Source of the DNA: Exophiala sp. HKRS030
Lineage: Eukaryota > Ascomycota > Eurotiomycetes > Chaetothyriales > Herpotrichiellaceae
DNA length: 64,000 nt
Direction: 5' to 3'
NCBI GenBank assembly: GCA_023897205.1
Contig: JAHWDD010000002.1
Location: forward strand, 6,014,001 to 6,078,000
Shown: positions 1 to 11,686 of the stretch, in pieces
Numbering within the stretch: position 1 is the first letter of the stretch
How the letters are laid out: the number at the start of each line of letters is the position of its first letter
Made by a program: the position numbers and the translations under genes
Notes under the pieces: generated by a model
Databases searched by the model: none
The model's input: only the letters and a program-made list of their open reading frames with translations
Told to the model about the DNA's origin: nothing

Positions 1-1172
1 CTAACTTGCTAAGTTGGTCGAATCGAACCCATAGCTGCTGGATAGTTGTCGACGAACAAGCTCCAGACAAGTACTCCGTAGGCTCCAGTCCCCAATCTGC
101 ATAATTGTGCCTCACCTCTTCCTCGTGACCCTTCTCCACCGGAAGCCACGTTAAGCGAAGACATGTGAGCCATCTCGGTTGTCCACCGGAGGGCATGCAT
201 GTGCTTGGCTCTGATGCTCGCACTTGTTCCCACTAAGAAATGCTGACAGAACTGAACGGACTCGGATACAGTGATGGAGGCAACAGGATTTAGATCCTCT
301 TGCGGTGTATAATGACATCGTCTGAAATTGGTGATAGGGCTGTAGCAGACACTATATTAGGGAGATATGTGACACGGATCAGGCTATCCAGGTCACAGGC
401 AATTTGTACGATCGTGCAGAGAGAGAGGAAGGGGTACGGAGATAACTCCATTCAACTAACAATCTGATTATCACCATGCCCATCGTAGCCCATGTTGTTC
501 ACATATTATTCACATGCCATTCTTCTACGTACTCATCTTCCCAATTTTGGCGTGCATGTGACCCTTGTATGTATGCCCCGATTGCATTTTGCTCACCCTC
601 AGCCGTTCTTGGTCGGTCCGGAAGATTTGGATGTCATCGGGGCAAAAGAAATATGCTCCGCCTCACCGTGCTTGTTTTGTCACATGGGTCGATCCAGGGC
701 ACGGCCGTTGTAACTTAGTCACATAGATTATGGTCAGCAGGCTTCGCCATGTTTACGAGATACGGGCAAACCTGGTTTCGTGGCTATTTTTTGTTTGTCA
801 GTACGACTGACTCAACGAACGTAGCAAAAACTCTTGGTTTGAAAATGGAATGGTAACAAATCTTAGACAGAAATAGCTTGTGGTTTAGATTATCATCTTG
901 TGTTTCCGCGCAGATGCCTGGAGCGTTGTGTATTCCAGGTCGCGTGCAAAATATCATGTGGTATCTATCGTCTTGCCATCTCACCTGCCGCTGCTGGGGC
1001 ATATTCCCCAAGTACCCAGGAACGCAATTCCCTATCTGGCCGTCTTAGAAACCCGTAATCAAATCTGCCTTGCGCCTCTAGTGGGAAGTCTGTGTCTCTT
1101 CCCTAAAATGGTCGGCAATATAAAACTTTTCGCACATGGTGATCCGTAGAACGTGCGCCACGCTCTCGCGCC
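1..1172. other. Left-edge region without a recognised gene
   Basis: Only short, mutually overlapping open frames are present and none shows a recognisable domain. A 74-codon minus-strand frame touches the left edge (positions 9-233) and could be the end of a gene lying outside the window, but nothing in its sequence supports that. The last part is the 3' flank of the minus-strand gene ending at 1173. Confidence 0.5.
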
Positions 1173-2210
1173 TCAAGCCAATTCCGAGGCCTCTTCCAGA
1201 TTGAAGAAGTCATCCACACTGACTACAAGTCCACGGCTGGGATATGCTGACGTTTCCAGTCCTGCATCTTCGCTGTTATCGTCGTCATCTAAGTCATTTA
1301 TCGGACTCATTCCTGACGAATGGATGTCTGCGTTGTCATCATCGTCCTCGTCCTCGTCGTCTTCCGTTTTGTATTCGCTGATGGAAAATCCCCTGTAGGT
1401 CACGGGTTTCTCGTCTTCGCCGAATATCTGTTGTAATGCAGATTCGTCGATTCCGTAGTTATCGGTAGACACGATTTCCGGCTGCCGGACGAAAAGAGCT
1501 TGCTGGATGCTACTGGCGGCCTTCGTCTCAGGTTGCGGTGCAAAAATCGGCAAATGCATTGGTCCTAGCAAATCTTCCATAAAATCGCGCTCGTGCTCGG
1601 TGATGCGCATGCCGTTGAACAGGTGGCCAAAAGGACCGGTGCGGTATTGTTCAAACATGCCAGCTGAAGGTGTTGGACAGCTTTCTGGTTCCGAGGCTGC
1701 TGATGAAGAAGAATTGTCGGTCGTCATTGACGCTGGTGAGCAGGCACTTTCGTCGCTTTCGATTTGTGCCATTATACTTCGCGAAGGCTTGGTCGAGGCT
1801 GGCTTCACTTCTGGTTCTAATGACTCTGGTATCGAATAGCGGCTGCGATCGCTGGGATGGAGATGGTGTAGGTAGTTCTTCAGTAAAGATGGTTCGATGA
1901 AATTTGGTAGGCATGATCTACTTGTAGTTTTTGGTGCTGCTGGTTTCGTGACATTGGATGGTTGAGACGCCGAATTCGACCGTTTGATTGTGTTGGCCAC
2001 CGATTTCATTGAAGATGTAGTTGAAGACTGTTTGGAAGGTAGTGAAACGGTATGGCGACGATGATCTAGTGAGGATGTGTGGATCTGTTTTCGTGCTTGT
2101 TTCTGCTCGTGTTCGCTATCCAATTTACGTTTCTTGTTGACAGGCATGGGCCATTTGTTTCCAAGAGCCTCGAGCTCTGCAGCAGGGAATAGACGGTCGA
2201 TAAACGACAT
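1173..2210 (-). CDS. Orphan acidic protein, probably nuclear (345 aa)
   Basis: A single uninterrupted frame runs from an ATG at 2210 to the stop at 1173. I do not recognise the family. The N-terminus has a basic KKRK cluster near residue 26, a plausible nuclear localisation signal. It is followed by a long Ser/Thr/Pro-rich, probably disordered stretch to about residue 185. A more ordered, aromatic-rich block follows at roughly residues 185-275 (FEQYRTGPFGHLFNGM and ERDFMEDLLGPMHLP). The end is highly acidic, with Asp/Glu runs at about 285-325, and closes on a short hydrophobic FFNLEEASEL motif. The ordered block between disordered arms, with an acidic tail, suggests a nuclear adaptor or regulator; that is inference only. 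No frameshift or intron is needed. Confidence 0.7.
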   Translation of the reverse strand: MSFIDRLFPAAELEALGNKWPMPVNKKRKLDSEHEQKQARKQIHTSSLDHRRHTVSLPSKQSSTTSSMKSVANTIKRSNSASQPSNVTKPAAPKTTSRSCLPNFIEPSLLKNYLHHLHPSDRSRYSIPESLEPEVKPASTKPSRSIMAQIESDESACSPASMTTDNSSSSAASEPESCPTPSAGMFEQYRTGPFGHLFNGMRITEHERDFMEDLLGPMHLPIFAPQPETKAASSIQQALFVRQPEIVSTDNYGIDESALQQIFGEDEKPVTYRGFSISEYKTEDDEDEDDDDNADIHSSGMSPINDLDDDDNSEDAGLETSAYPSRGLVVSVDDFFNLEEASELA

Positions 2211-4795
2211 GATTGCAGATAATTATGCTGTGATCGTACGAGTAGTCTACAAATGCTTGATACAGGTTGAGGAGTGTGAGTGACGGGACGACACCAAGGG
2301 CTGGCCAGAAGATTAGAAAATCTGGGGACAAGGGGGCACGAAAGAGTTTATAGATTACACGAGGTTGAATACTAGCAAGTCAAAAAAAAAAGATTACGGA
2401 TCCTTCTGACCGCATGAGAACATCATAGCTTCTTGGGTACTATTTTGAACTGTTGTTTACGGCCGCTGGACAGCCTGGTCCCTTTCATGTGAATATGTTT
2501 CGTTGTTCGGCCCGAGTCGGACGAGGCACAATTTCTCAGGAACATCCAGATGCAGGGAAGTGTAATGGAACCATGGACAGACCAAGAGGAGCCTAAGAGC
2601 CCTTGGGACCATCAGATTCTTACCTCAGTTGCGAAAAGGTGGAGTGAAACTTGGCTGGATTCAGGCTTAGCTTCCCACAGTCCGTGTTGTCTCCGTGTTG
2701 TCGCTCCGCGTATTGATTGCGTGAGACACGGAGAGGGAAGAGGAGGGGCCCCAAGCCACCACGTTGGCGAATCCATGCAAAAGCGAATCAAAAGGTGGGA
2801 CGCATGGAACAAGGCCACAGGACGACTGAAGACGACCAATGACTTCGTTCCCATCCTCAACCTCGATGGCGGAGTTCACTCGGCGCCGCTGTTCACAACC
2901 CCAGGATCTCCGTAAGTCCCCGTGCAGAACTGACTTTTCCAGCCCGCATTTTCGAAGACAGAAGCAAGTTGTCACGACCACTTGCCCGTATTCCTGGCCT
3001 CAACCCCAGACGATCGAACACAAAACAGGTGTTTGCATCAATGCACGATGAGGTAAAATCAGACGACTTTTTCGAGAACACGGTCCAAAGGAAGGGGTTT
3101 GTATACGAGATTCCCTTCGCACGATCATGATTTGAAAGCTGGATCGATTCTTCTCGACTGAATCACATACTGTCTGCAGCTTACATCTAACAGGTTAGAG
3201 TCACCATTGGGAGAGGGTGAGTGAATCGAGCTTGGTCAAGGTCTTCCAAGGTCTTCCAAAACTGTTCAAGTGGGAACACACGCGCTTGTGGAAAGATCCG
3301 TGGTTAGGGTTTGACTTTTCCACCTGCGAAATGCATTAATGCTCGAACTAGTTAATGACAACTCGCCTGGCTTGGATCGATAGTTGAGTCGCGGCCTGGT
3401 CTGCGCATCGATCTCGGCAATAATTCTCCACTACAACAGTATGGATCATTTGCTTCATCTCGATCGACGAGTGAGCTCATGCATTGTCAATATTCACGTT
3501 GGATGGCCAGACCGTGGTTCTAGGCGACTGTTCAAAGCTCCTTTCTGTCTATCTGAAAGATCATCATGATCTCAAAAGTGATGCACGAGACTTCTTGTTG
3601 ATCAACTACCAAGACCAAGAACGTCAGAAAGGTGACAATAGTACGTCAGTCAAGGCCATCCCCAGGCTTTCCAGTTTGTTCCATTCTAACTTGCCCGTTC
3701 TTCTCAGCAATTGTCACCAGGACTAGCCTCGTGCAATCTCGGATGGCCCCTCCCTCCACCGGAAGACATCCTTGCATGTGACCATTCAAAGCCTTCCCAC
3801 GTTTGGTTTTATGCAAGGCTGATGCAATTGTTTTTTTATGCTATAATACGCTTTCTAGCTAATAAACATATGGATAGCAGATGTGGAAGAACGCGACGCC
3901 ATGGCCAATCGAGGTCACTCACAGAACGTTTGTATAATAAAGCGATGTCTATTCTTTGATTCTTATGGAAATCTACTTTACAATGTAGTTCTCTCGGCTC
4001 TGAAAGAACTAAACATAATGCAAGCAGCCAGGATTTCAATAGCCAGAACTATCAAAGTGTTTGCTTTCTTCTGATTCATCCGCAAATGATTCCATCACCA
4101 TACTCAACCCTTGACGGTGTCACCATCAACCTCTGTTCGTCTCTCAATGGGATTGAACAGGCTTTTTCACCCTCAAAGATCGAAGCAACAAGTTGTGGTG
4201 AGAGACAAGCTAATTGCCTCGTTCTAAGGCTGTGTTGCGGTAAGGTGCCGGCTATCCGCTTATACAAACCCGCTTCGATTCGTCCTCAGTGTCCCGCTTC
4301 ATTTCACTTATCCGTGTCCGTCCCGCCTTACGACAAATGACCTACTAACCACAGTAGTATGCTACGTATAACTGTTCCAGGCTCAAGGCGGGGTCCCTCA
4401 CCAACGGCTTGTGGTTAGCTGTTTGCGCCCATGTTCAGGTCTTGGTATTCGAGATTGGCCTAAAAGGCTCAATCACTGGTGCTTCGGCTCTGAGCCACTC
4501 CATCTGGACAAGACGCTTGTGGGCTTGTATTGCACAAACGATTAAGTTATTCCGTCGAAAACGCTGCTACAAGTCGGTCTCTTGGCAGCTGTAATTAGTC
4601 ATCTCTGCTTTTCGAGGACCTAGAGGGGCAGAGTCTGTCCGCGGACAAGCTAACTAGCCGTATACATGGTCATGCATGGTGGCCTAACGTCCTTCAAGGC
4701 GAATGATTCTTCACAGTCAGAACTTGGACACTCTGACTCCTCCACAATACTTCCAATGCACGTTTCATCTGACCTGGTGACAACTAGTGGTCATT
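2211..4795. other. 2.6-kb intergenic region
   Basis: Nothing convincingly coding is present. The longest open frame (plus strand, 2550-2915, 121 codons) is of biased composition, overlaps an equally long frame on the other strand and has no recognisable domain. A 10-nt sequence (GTCTTCCAAG) is directly duplicated near 3240, and an A-rich run lies near 2383. The region holds the promoter of the minus-strand gene at 2210 and that of the bZIP gene at 4796. Confidence 0.5.
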
Positions 4796-5509
4796 ATGGG
4801 TCGATTGACGAATCCAGAAGACGATGTATGGTTTGGTATTGAAGATCCGCGCAAGAGGAAGCAAGTTCAGGATCGGCTTGCGCAAAGAGCTCGGAGTTCG
4901 TGCTACTATTTCCCCTGCTGGCTGTGAACAACCTGAGACCTAAATCGTCGTCTAGGGAAACGTCTGGCAGAATCAAAGCAGCCGCCATCCACAACCGACG
5001 GCTTGAAAACTCCGTTATGTGATTCCGGCAGTACGCTGGACGATGTCGAAAGCCAGGTCCCGAAGGCCCTTGAGCCTGCCACCTCGGAAGCTCTCGAGCC
5101 AGCCCAATCTACAAGTCATTCTAATCTTTGTCACCTAGCGTCCGTCAAGGCAGGCGCCACTACGTCTGTGTATGGCGCTCTCTACACGAATGGAGCTATG
5201 ATGGGCATCCCTTGTAGTATCGTGATGGTCAACAAAACACCCAAGTTCGGCGATGAACTCCCTGAACCTCTGCGGCCAACGAAGCTCCAAATGACGGTCG
5301 ACCATCCCAGATGGATAGATCGATTCCCGTTTCCCAAGATGCGAGACAACTTGATTACGTTGATGAATATCATTGATCAGGAGGAGTTCTTTGCCGATTT
5401 GTTCTGCTTGAACAGCTTTGAGCTTGAACCTGGTGCTGCTCCTTGGGATCCAGAGACTTGGAAAATCGGTGACGAATTCTCCAAGAAATGGGGTTATTTG
5501 TTCTATTGA
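4796..5509 (+). CDS. bZIP transcription factor with C-terminal DUF3425 domain (217 aa)
   Basis: Two exons, 4796-4895 and 4956-5509, with a 60-nt GT-AG intron (4896-4955) that restores the frame exactly at the basic region. Residues 17-38 (DPRKRKQVQDRLAQRARRKR) match the fungal bZIP basic region of DUF3425 proteins. The segment from about residue 140 to the end (DHPRWIDRFPFPKMRDNLI, then APWDPETWKIGDEFSKKWGY) is the DUF3425 signature. The family is a fungal group of putative DNA-binding regulators. Two oddities: the invariant Asn of the basic region is Asp26, and there are no leucine heptads after it. The DUF3425 part also stops just after KWGYLFY, earlier than many relatives. It lies about 300 bp upstream of a same-strand kinase-like gene. 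The domain call is firm; the target genes are unknown. Confidence 0.85.
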
Positions 5510-5813
5510 TGATTCAATCATGAAAGTGGTTATGATTACACTTCCAATCTAAATCTATGCACCAGCAATGGCCTCCTTGTTGCCCAACTCCTTCTCGATG
5601 GTCTCGATGACAGTTTTCTGGAATGCTGAGGGAAGGCCCTCATCTTTTTCGCACAATATGTCTGAAACGGGGATATGGTTGTAGCCAGGATAACTGCTGA
5701 ACCCGGTGTTGTGCGTTGTTCCTGGGTTGTACTGGGTTGCATCGGTGCGTACACTTCTACAGAAGCATCCAGGCTTGGCGTCCGATTTTGGTAGGCAAAC
5801 TTTCCCAGTGCCC

Positions 5814-6951
5814 ATGCTACGTTCCAGTCGGAATTTTGGCAAAACCTCAATGGCTACTCTGTTTCGTTTAGGCCAACTACTGAGAGGTTCAGCCGGCACA
5901 TATATAATCCAAAAGCACCTACACGAATCCATTTGGCTGGCAACGTACTTTTTTTCTCGCTCACCGTTCTCTCCACTGATTTTGATTTCGTAGGAGCCAC
6001 CGTGAGCAAACCGTTATTATCAAAAGCGTTCAGCACTTTCGTCTCGACAATGAGCGGGCAGTTCTCAAACGCTTTCAAGCCAGGACATCCTCACTCCGGC
6101 CTCTGATCGACGAGATACATGACCCTCCCAACACTCCAGCACTCGTACTGAGATATCTCGATGACGACCTCATGAGAGCATCTGCATCCCAACGGCTCAC
6201 TAAGTCCGAAATCAAGTACGTTGCCAAACGGGTCCTCGAGGCCTTAAAATCGTTGCACGAGGAGCATTACGTCCACACAGGTTTGTTGTTTGTACATCAT
6301 CCTGCTTGCGAGGCACCCCACTGAGTCTGACACAGATATCAAGTTAGATAATGTCTTGGTCAACTATGGAAAGGGAGAACATCGTTTCACGGACGTCCAG
6401 TTGGGTGATTGTGGCAACACTGTTCCTGACAATTCTCCTTTGGCGAGAGATTGTGATATGATCGGGGCACCAATTTGGCGAAGCCCTGAAGCAATGCTCC
6501 AAATTGGCTGGGGAACTCCAACTGACATTTGGTCCTTTGGTGCTATGGTGAGTCTGAATCTTGGTCATATTTAACACCCACGTCAATTGATAACGTTGCT
6601 CTCTACATGCAGCTCATTGCGCTGATCTACGGCGATAACTGGTTTATCTTTAAACCAGATGTGCCGGCTGACCATGAGGAGTACGAATTGAGGATTCTCA
6701 TGAGGCAGCATCAATTTTTCGGACCATTTCCAGCGTCTTATGGAGAAATAGCGAACGATGATGTTTTAGCCATCCTTGATTATGTCATGAACGGCGTGCC
6801 ACCCGAGAAGATGAAACCTTTTGGACGTATTGCCGAGCGAGAGGTGTCCAAGGAAGACAAGACCTTTTTGCTCAAGATAATGAAGCTTGATCCCCGAGAT
6901 AGGCCTACGGCGACGCAGCTTGCGGAGGATGAGTGGTTTAGTACGGATTAA
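5814..6951 (+). CDS. Protein-kinase-fold protein with altered motifs (322 aa)
   Basis: Four exons: 5814-5944, 5994-6280, 6336-6547 and 6613-6951. The introns are 49, 55 and 65 nt and the coding sum is an exact multiple of three. The product is a small single-domain Ser/Thr kinase-like protein of a type expanded in filamentous fungi. The ATP-binding lysine is present (VIIK, Lys54). The glycine loop is degenerate (LGQLLRGSAGTY). The catalytic loop reads HTDIKLDN, so HRD becomes HTD with Asp140 kept. The metal-binding motif is DCG (164-166) instead of DFG. The activation-segment end is SPE. Because the key Lys and both Asp survive, it may still be active; its substrate is unknown. The start at 5814 is chosen over in-frame ATGs at 5706 and 5850, and is uncertain. 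Confidence 0.82.
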
Positions 6952-7791
6952 GATTTCAGATGCCGCTCTGCGGATTTCTTCATGAGGCCAACCTCTGGAG
7001 TTCTAAATGCCCAGAGCTACTGTCCGCTCACTTCAAGAACAAGGTGACTGATTGTCTTAATCAATTGCTGACAACTCGAGGATCATGATTCATGTCCGAC
7101 AATTCCGGAAGAGCATTCCCAGCTATCCACGATTCCCCGCCAAAATGTCCGACTATGAAGTCGACGTTTGTGGCATTGCTGAAAATATACATTATTAGTC
7201 AGTTCACACCAGCAGGCAGACTGATGGCAGGCACAAATCAGCGAATGTATCGATGTCGTGCGATGCGTCGAACTCGATATCAGAATTTAGACAGGGTCCA
7301 TGTCAGAAAGCTAACTAGTTAGACCCCGGCAAAACACATTGGTGGGTACATCGACGAAATCGGCTTATGACATCTATTCTCACACATGCCCCGTCCCCAC
7401 TCCGTCTCCTTATTCCTCGAGGGCGTTGACGATGTGACCCGGTGATGACGGTTTTTAATGGTGATATACTGAACAAGCAGGACCGGATCTGGGCACGCCT
7501 CGGCGCTCGATATGCTGCACCAGGCTCACGTCGACTTTTTGGAGTGATTGCGCTGAATGCTCATACTGCCGTAGCGGTCTGTTTGGTAAAGGGACATATC
7601 ATTGTCTTTATTCTCCTGGGAAAGCTTTGGGTCGGTCTGCCGACTACACTTTCTCCCTAATAACGAGCACGAATGCTCACTCTTCATCCTCGCAAAGACG
7701 ACAAAGTTACGGCATGTTTTTACCCCGAATATCAACGAGGAGCTGACCGACTGGCCTCCGGAGACTGAAACGTGACAAGTATCTCAATATC
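6952..7791. other. Intergenic region between kinase-like and alcohol dehydrogenase genes
   Basis: This is the convergent 3' flank of the kinase-like gene and of the minus-strand dehydrogenase. Open frames here are under 80 codons with no recognisable domain. I see no repeat or RNA gene. Confidence 0.5.
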
Positions 7792-9053
7792 TCACAAGTT
7801 CTTCTCATTGACGAGAACGATGCGATACCTCGCCTTTCCTGCGACTTGTTGAACAAGAGCCCTGTTTGCCTCGGCCATTGGGATTTCGTTGATCCACGGC
7901 TTCACGCCTGTATCAGCGTATAACTGCAGCATATCCTTTATCTCCTGTCTTGATCCGATGAGACTGCCGCCAAAAGTGAGACCCTTGAACAGCAAGGGAA
8001 ACATATTGAATGCAGGCATCTATGGCGAACAGAAACATGTCAGTGTCGATCTTGACTCCCTTGGTTTGCGCCAGGTATAGTGTCTTACATCATCTTCTGG
8101 AGCACCGATTTGCGCCATGTGCCCTTCCTTTCTCAACAACTGCAGATATTTTCCAATCGGCATGTCGGATCCGGATACTGTGTTGACACGATCTCAGTTC
8201 GAACGCCTTCGGAGAATATAGGGTGCTGCTTACCGGTCGAGAGAATCAGATCGAGACTGCCGGCGTGCTTCTCCGCCCAGCCCTCGTCTTCGTCGGTGGC
8301 AATGAAGCCTGTGGCGCCCATCTTAAAAGCGTCGGTCTTCTTGGAAGATGTCCGTGATATCGCAATGATGGTCTCACAGCCTAAGACTTTGGCACTCAGA
8401 ATCCCAAAATGGCCTATACCTCCAATTCCGATAATCCCGACCTTCTTCCCAGGACCAGCTCCTCGTTGCTTCAATGGCGAGTATGCCGTTATCGCTAGAG
8501 GATCCAAGTCAGTGGACAGTAGCGAAGTGTGAAAGCCATCTGACTTACCGCCACACATCATCGGCGCCGCATATTGCGAAGGTAGCGCGTCTGGGATCTT
8601 GAAGACGAAACCGCCATCCCCTCTCCAATAATCGGCATAACCGCCAGACGTCTTATGGCCATCGGGCCACTTCGCTCCATAAGTGACGATCAGGTGTGGA
8701 CAGTATTGCTCTGTTCCGTCGGCACAAGCCGCACAGTCGCCCTTCTTGTTCAAACAAGCATAACTTTGTGCACCGACGCCGACTCTATCTCCGATCTTGA
8801 CATCCTTGACCTTGGATCCTACCCGGATCGCGACTCCGACAATCTCATGCCCGACACAAATAGGGTAGTCTTGCTCTCCATGGCCACCCCTCAGAGTGTG
8901 GACGTCGGTTCCACATATCGCACAGTGAGTGACCTTGATATCGACATCGGTCTCCTCAAAGCCCTTGGGCTCGAACTCGGACCACACCAACTTCCCATCG
9001 AGCGCATCCTTGTCGAGTCCGAGCCAGCCCTTGAATTTGTAGTCTTGTGACAT
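7792..9053 (-). CDS. Zinc-dependent alcohol dehydrogenase, ADH6/cinnamyl type (360 aa)
   Basis: Four exons read leftwards: 9053-8549, 8494-8234, 8177-8089 and 8019-7792. The introns are 54, 56 and 69 nt, and the sum is exactly 361 codons. The product is a medium-chain dehydrogenase of the NADP-preferring ADH6/cinnamyl-alcohol group, expected to reduce aldehydes in the cytosol. Catalytic zinc ligands are visible in HCAICGTD and GHE. The structural-zinc four-cysteine lobe lies in ACLNKKGDCAACADGTEQYC. The Rossmann glycine motif is GIGGIGHFG. The C-terminal exon (FNMFPLLFKGLTFGGSLIGS) is typical of the family. The length is normal and all key residues are intact. Physiological substrate and cofactor preference are inferred from the family. 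Confidence 0.93.
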
Positions 9054-10262
9054 CTTCGATGGATACGGTAATTGAACAGGTTCAGGAATTAGGGATTGGA
9101 AATATTTAGTTGTCTTTGAGTCGAGATGAAGAATCCGAACGCTTTTAGCCTGGGTTTTCCGCTGGTTTTATAACCTGTGGCATAGTCCCATGTCCAGGCC
9201 TTCAAAGCCGGTCTATCGCTATCTGCGAAAACAGGTAAGAAACACACTGGCTTCAGGACAGATTTCAAAGCAGAGATTCAGGTACGCCATGTACGCCAGA
9301 GATATCAGTCAACGTCATCTCCTCGACCGGTGGCAATGATCAGACGTTGAGATCAAAAGAACATTCAATAGCCGAGCATCGGAAGAACAGTTCAATCCTC
9401 CTCTACACCCGACAAAGACCTTAATTGGATAGCAATCCTGAACAAGGCCCTTGACTCAAGCTGTAGCGTATGGCTAGTTGCAATCTGGGCTTTTGACAAA
9501 CGCCATAACGATAGCCATCTGACCTGGTTGCGGTGGCCTGAAGTATTGAGGGTTTTTTTTGCTAGACCATCCATGACACGTTTTTACCAGATTGGACTCT
9601 GTTTCAAGCGTTCGATTTATGAGTCAACAATCGATATGTTTGATTTTCGTCGTGATGAATGGAGACCGACTGGCAGACCACGAGAAGGGTTTGCCTTGTC
9701 TGCATTTGCTGGAAGCCCTATCATCCCTCGTGCCGTTAACAAGACCTTGAATTGCTTGGCACACTCTTGTGTCACCGTCTGCAGAGAGAATCCTCGAGTT
9801 AGTTGTCTAATATCCGTGAATACTCACGTATTTACGAATACTTGATTCGAGTTTAAAGGACTTCAAAGTACGTCAAGGCGACAAATGCTATGCAAAGACC
9901 AATGGTACTCGTGTTCGTGTTCGTATGCATGTCGCAGTGGTATGGATTCCCCTTTGGGTATCGCCTGCCGTCAAGATCTCACAATAGAGATATCAATTTA
10001 AGCCTTAACGCTGTTTGGTTGCTTGATGACAACCATTTGGACTTGGCCGTGCCGAAGTGATACCGATATATGTCGGGCGAATCTGTTGCTCGCAGACAAC
10101 CGACCATTAACACACTGCTCAACATGTCTCATGGAGTTTGGACACAGCGTCGGTTGTGTAAGAAGGATAGCGATATCTCGATGAAATGGCAAGCTGAGCC
10201 AAATGCCTATTGTTGGCTTCGCTGCATCTGCTCAAACACAATCGGCGTTGTGCATTTGGGCC
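9054..10262. other. 1.2-kb intergenic region
   Basis: This holds the promoter of the dehydrogenase (start 9053) and the 3' flank of the antiporter. The largest open frames (105 and 121 codons) have no recognisable domain; the second overlaps the end of the antiporter on the opposite strand. I see nothing else. Confidence 0.5.
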
Positions 10263-11686
10263 TTAGATTTCGTCGTCGGACTCCTCCTCCTCGCCCATAT
10301 CAACAGACTCATAATCGTCGGCCATTCCGTACAAGCGTTCCTGCTCACCTCCAAGTAATGGAGCTCGTTCTTTGGGATGCCGCAGAAGATGGCCGGCAAT
10401 GCTCATTACCATTGCCGAAACACCGTGAACCATGATAGATGATAAAACTATGAAGCAAACAACAGGCCAGATAGTTGCCAGTGCTTCATGATGAGGTGAG
10501 TCTTTTGGTGGATGCGGTAAGGGTTCAGATGTGCCTGTTTCCAATCGAGCCATGCCCTCAACGGCGAGGAATAGCGCACCGACTCCTATGGGCCGAAGTG
10601 GCCGACAAATATTGCCTCGTGATATGTTCGTAAATCGGGAACCAGCTTTTTCAGAGTAATCATCGTTGGCAATCGTCTCAATAAAAGTGTCAAGAGTGCC
10701 ACGAGAAGCATGTTGCCCACTTTGAGGTTGTCGCGATACGTATGCCACGGGATAATTGAGCCGAAGTAAACGAAGAAGGCTGAGTTTAGCATCAAGTCGA
10801 GAATACTGGGCAGCTTCATCCTTGCAGTGCGTCTGGAGAACCATCCGTCCCAGCAGAAGGCTGCCCCTGCGCAGAAACATACAAGAAAGTCGTCAAGACC
10901 TAACGTGCTGCCTACGGCGATACAGAATATGGCCAGAAGAAAGTAAAATACCAGTAAAGTGGATTCTTGAACAAAACCTTTCGACTCACTGAAGCGGAGT
11001 GCTTTGTTTGCCACCAAGCCAATCACGATTCCAATGAATATGCCCATAAAGCATTGCCAGATTAGCAGGTTGAGAAACCAATCTTTGACGCCCTCTGCGG
11101 CCGAAGAAGCTGTAGCGGCATATATAGCAATATAAAGGAAAGGGAATGCTGAGCCATCATTGCACCCTGACTCGGCTGCCAGGAGATGGCGAATTCGCTT
11201 AGGAACTCGGTGGGAAAATTTTGCTTCAGCGATGACACTAGCGGACAAGACAGGATCGGTGGGTGTTAAACAGGCGGCAATTATCATGGCGGTGGTCCAT
11301 TTGATATCCAAAACCAGGAAGACGATCAAGGCTGAGATCATCCAGCCTATGATCATATTTGGGCCGAGAAGGACGAGGATAGATTTCCAATGACGCTTGA
11401 CATAAGCTGCAGGCAACTCAATACCAACAGCGAAGCATTGCACGCCGACAATGAGACGTGCCAGTTCCTGGGTGATGTTATCTTCCCATCCCCATTGGTC
11501 GGCGGGATCCAGTACTGTTGCTCCATAAGGACCAAAGGCTATGCCGGCGAGAGTTGCCAATGGAGGTTCAGACAAATGAGCACGATTTCGAATGAGTTCT
11601 GAGAAAAGGGCATAGAGAATTAAAAAGAAGGACAGAAGAAGATATGAAAGGTGAGGAGTGGTGGGCTCGATCTCGGGCCACGACAT
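10263..11686 (-). CDS. Na+/H+ antiporter (CPA1/NHA type), frame broken by one missing base
   Basis: The start is the ATG at 11686 (SWPEIEPTTPHLSYLLLSFF). About eleven hydrophobic segments run through the protein. Diagnostic motifs are HLSEPPLATLAGIAFGP, LTPTDPVLSASV and the ion-path AAESGCNDGSAFP (ESGxND). It should exchange Na+ or K+ for protons at the plasma membrane. The frame hits TAG at FVGHFGP, near 10588. The next conserved residues (IGVGALFLAVEGMARLETG) continue in the -1 frame to the stop at 10263. One extra base in the run GGGCC (plus strand, 10590-10594) would restore a 474-aa protein. No splice site explains the shift. The cytoplasmic tail is short and acidic (EEEESDDEI), much shorter than in budding-yeast Nha1. 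Family confident; integrity uncertain. Confidence 0.85.

Noticed and set aside
9..233. Minus-strand frame at the left edge as the end of a kinase-like gene
   Set aside because: A GTGAYG-like string is the only similarity and there is no second motif; not supported.
2550..2981. Two overlapping open frames of 121 and 104 codons on opposite strands
   Set aside because: No domain, mutually shadowing, and no splice context; treated as chance.
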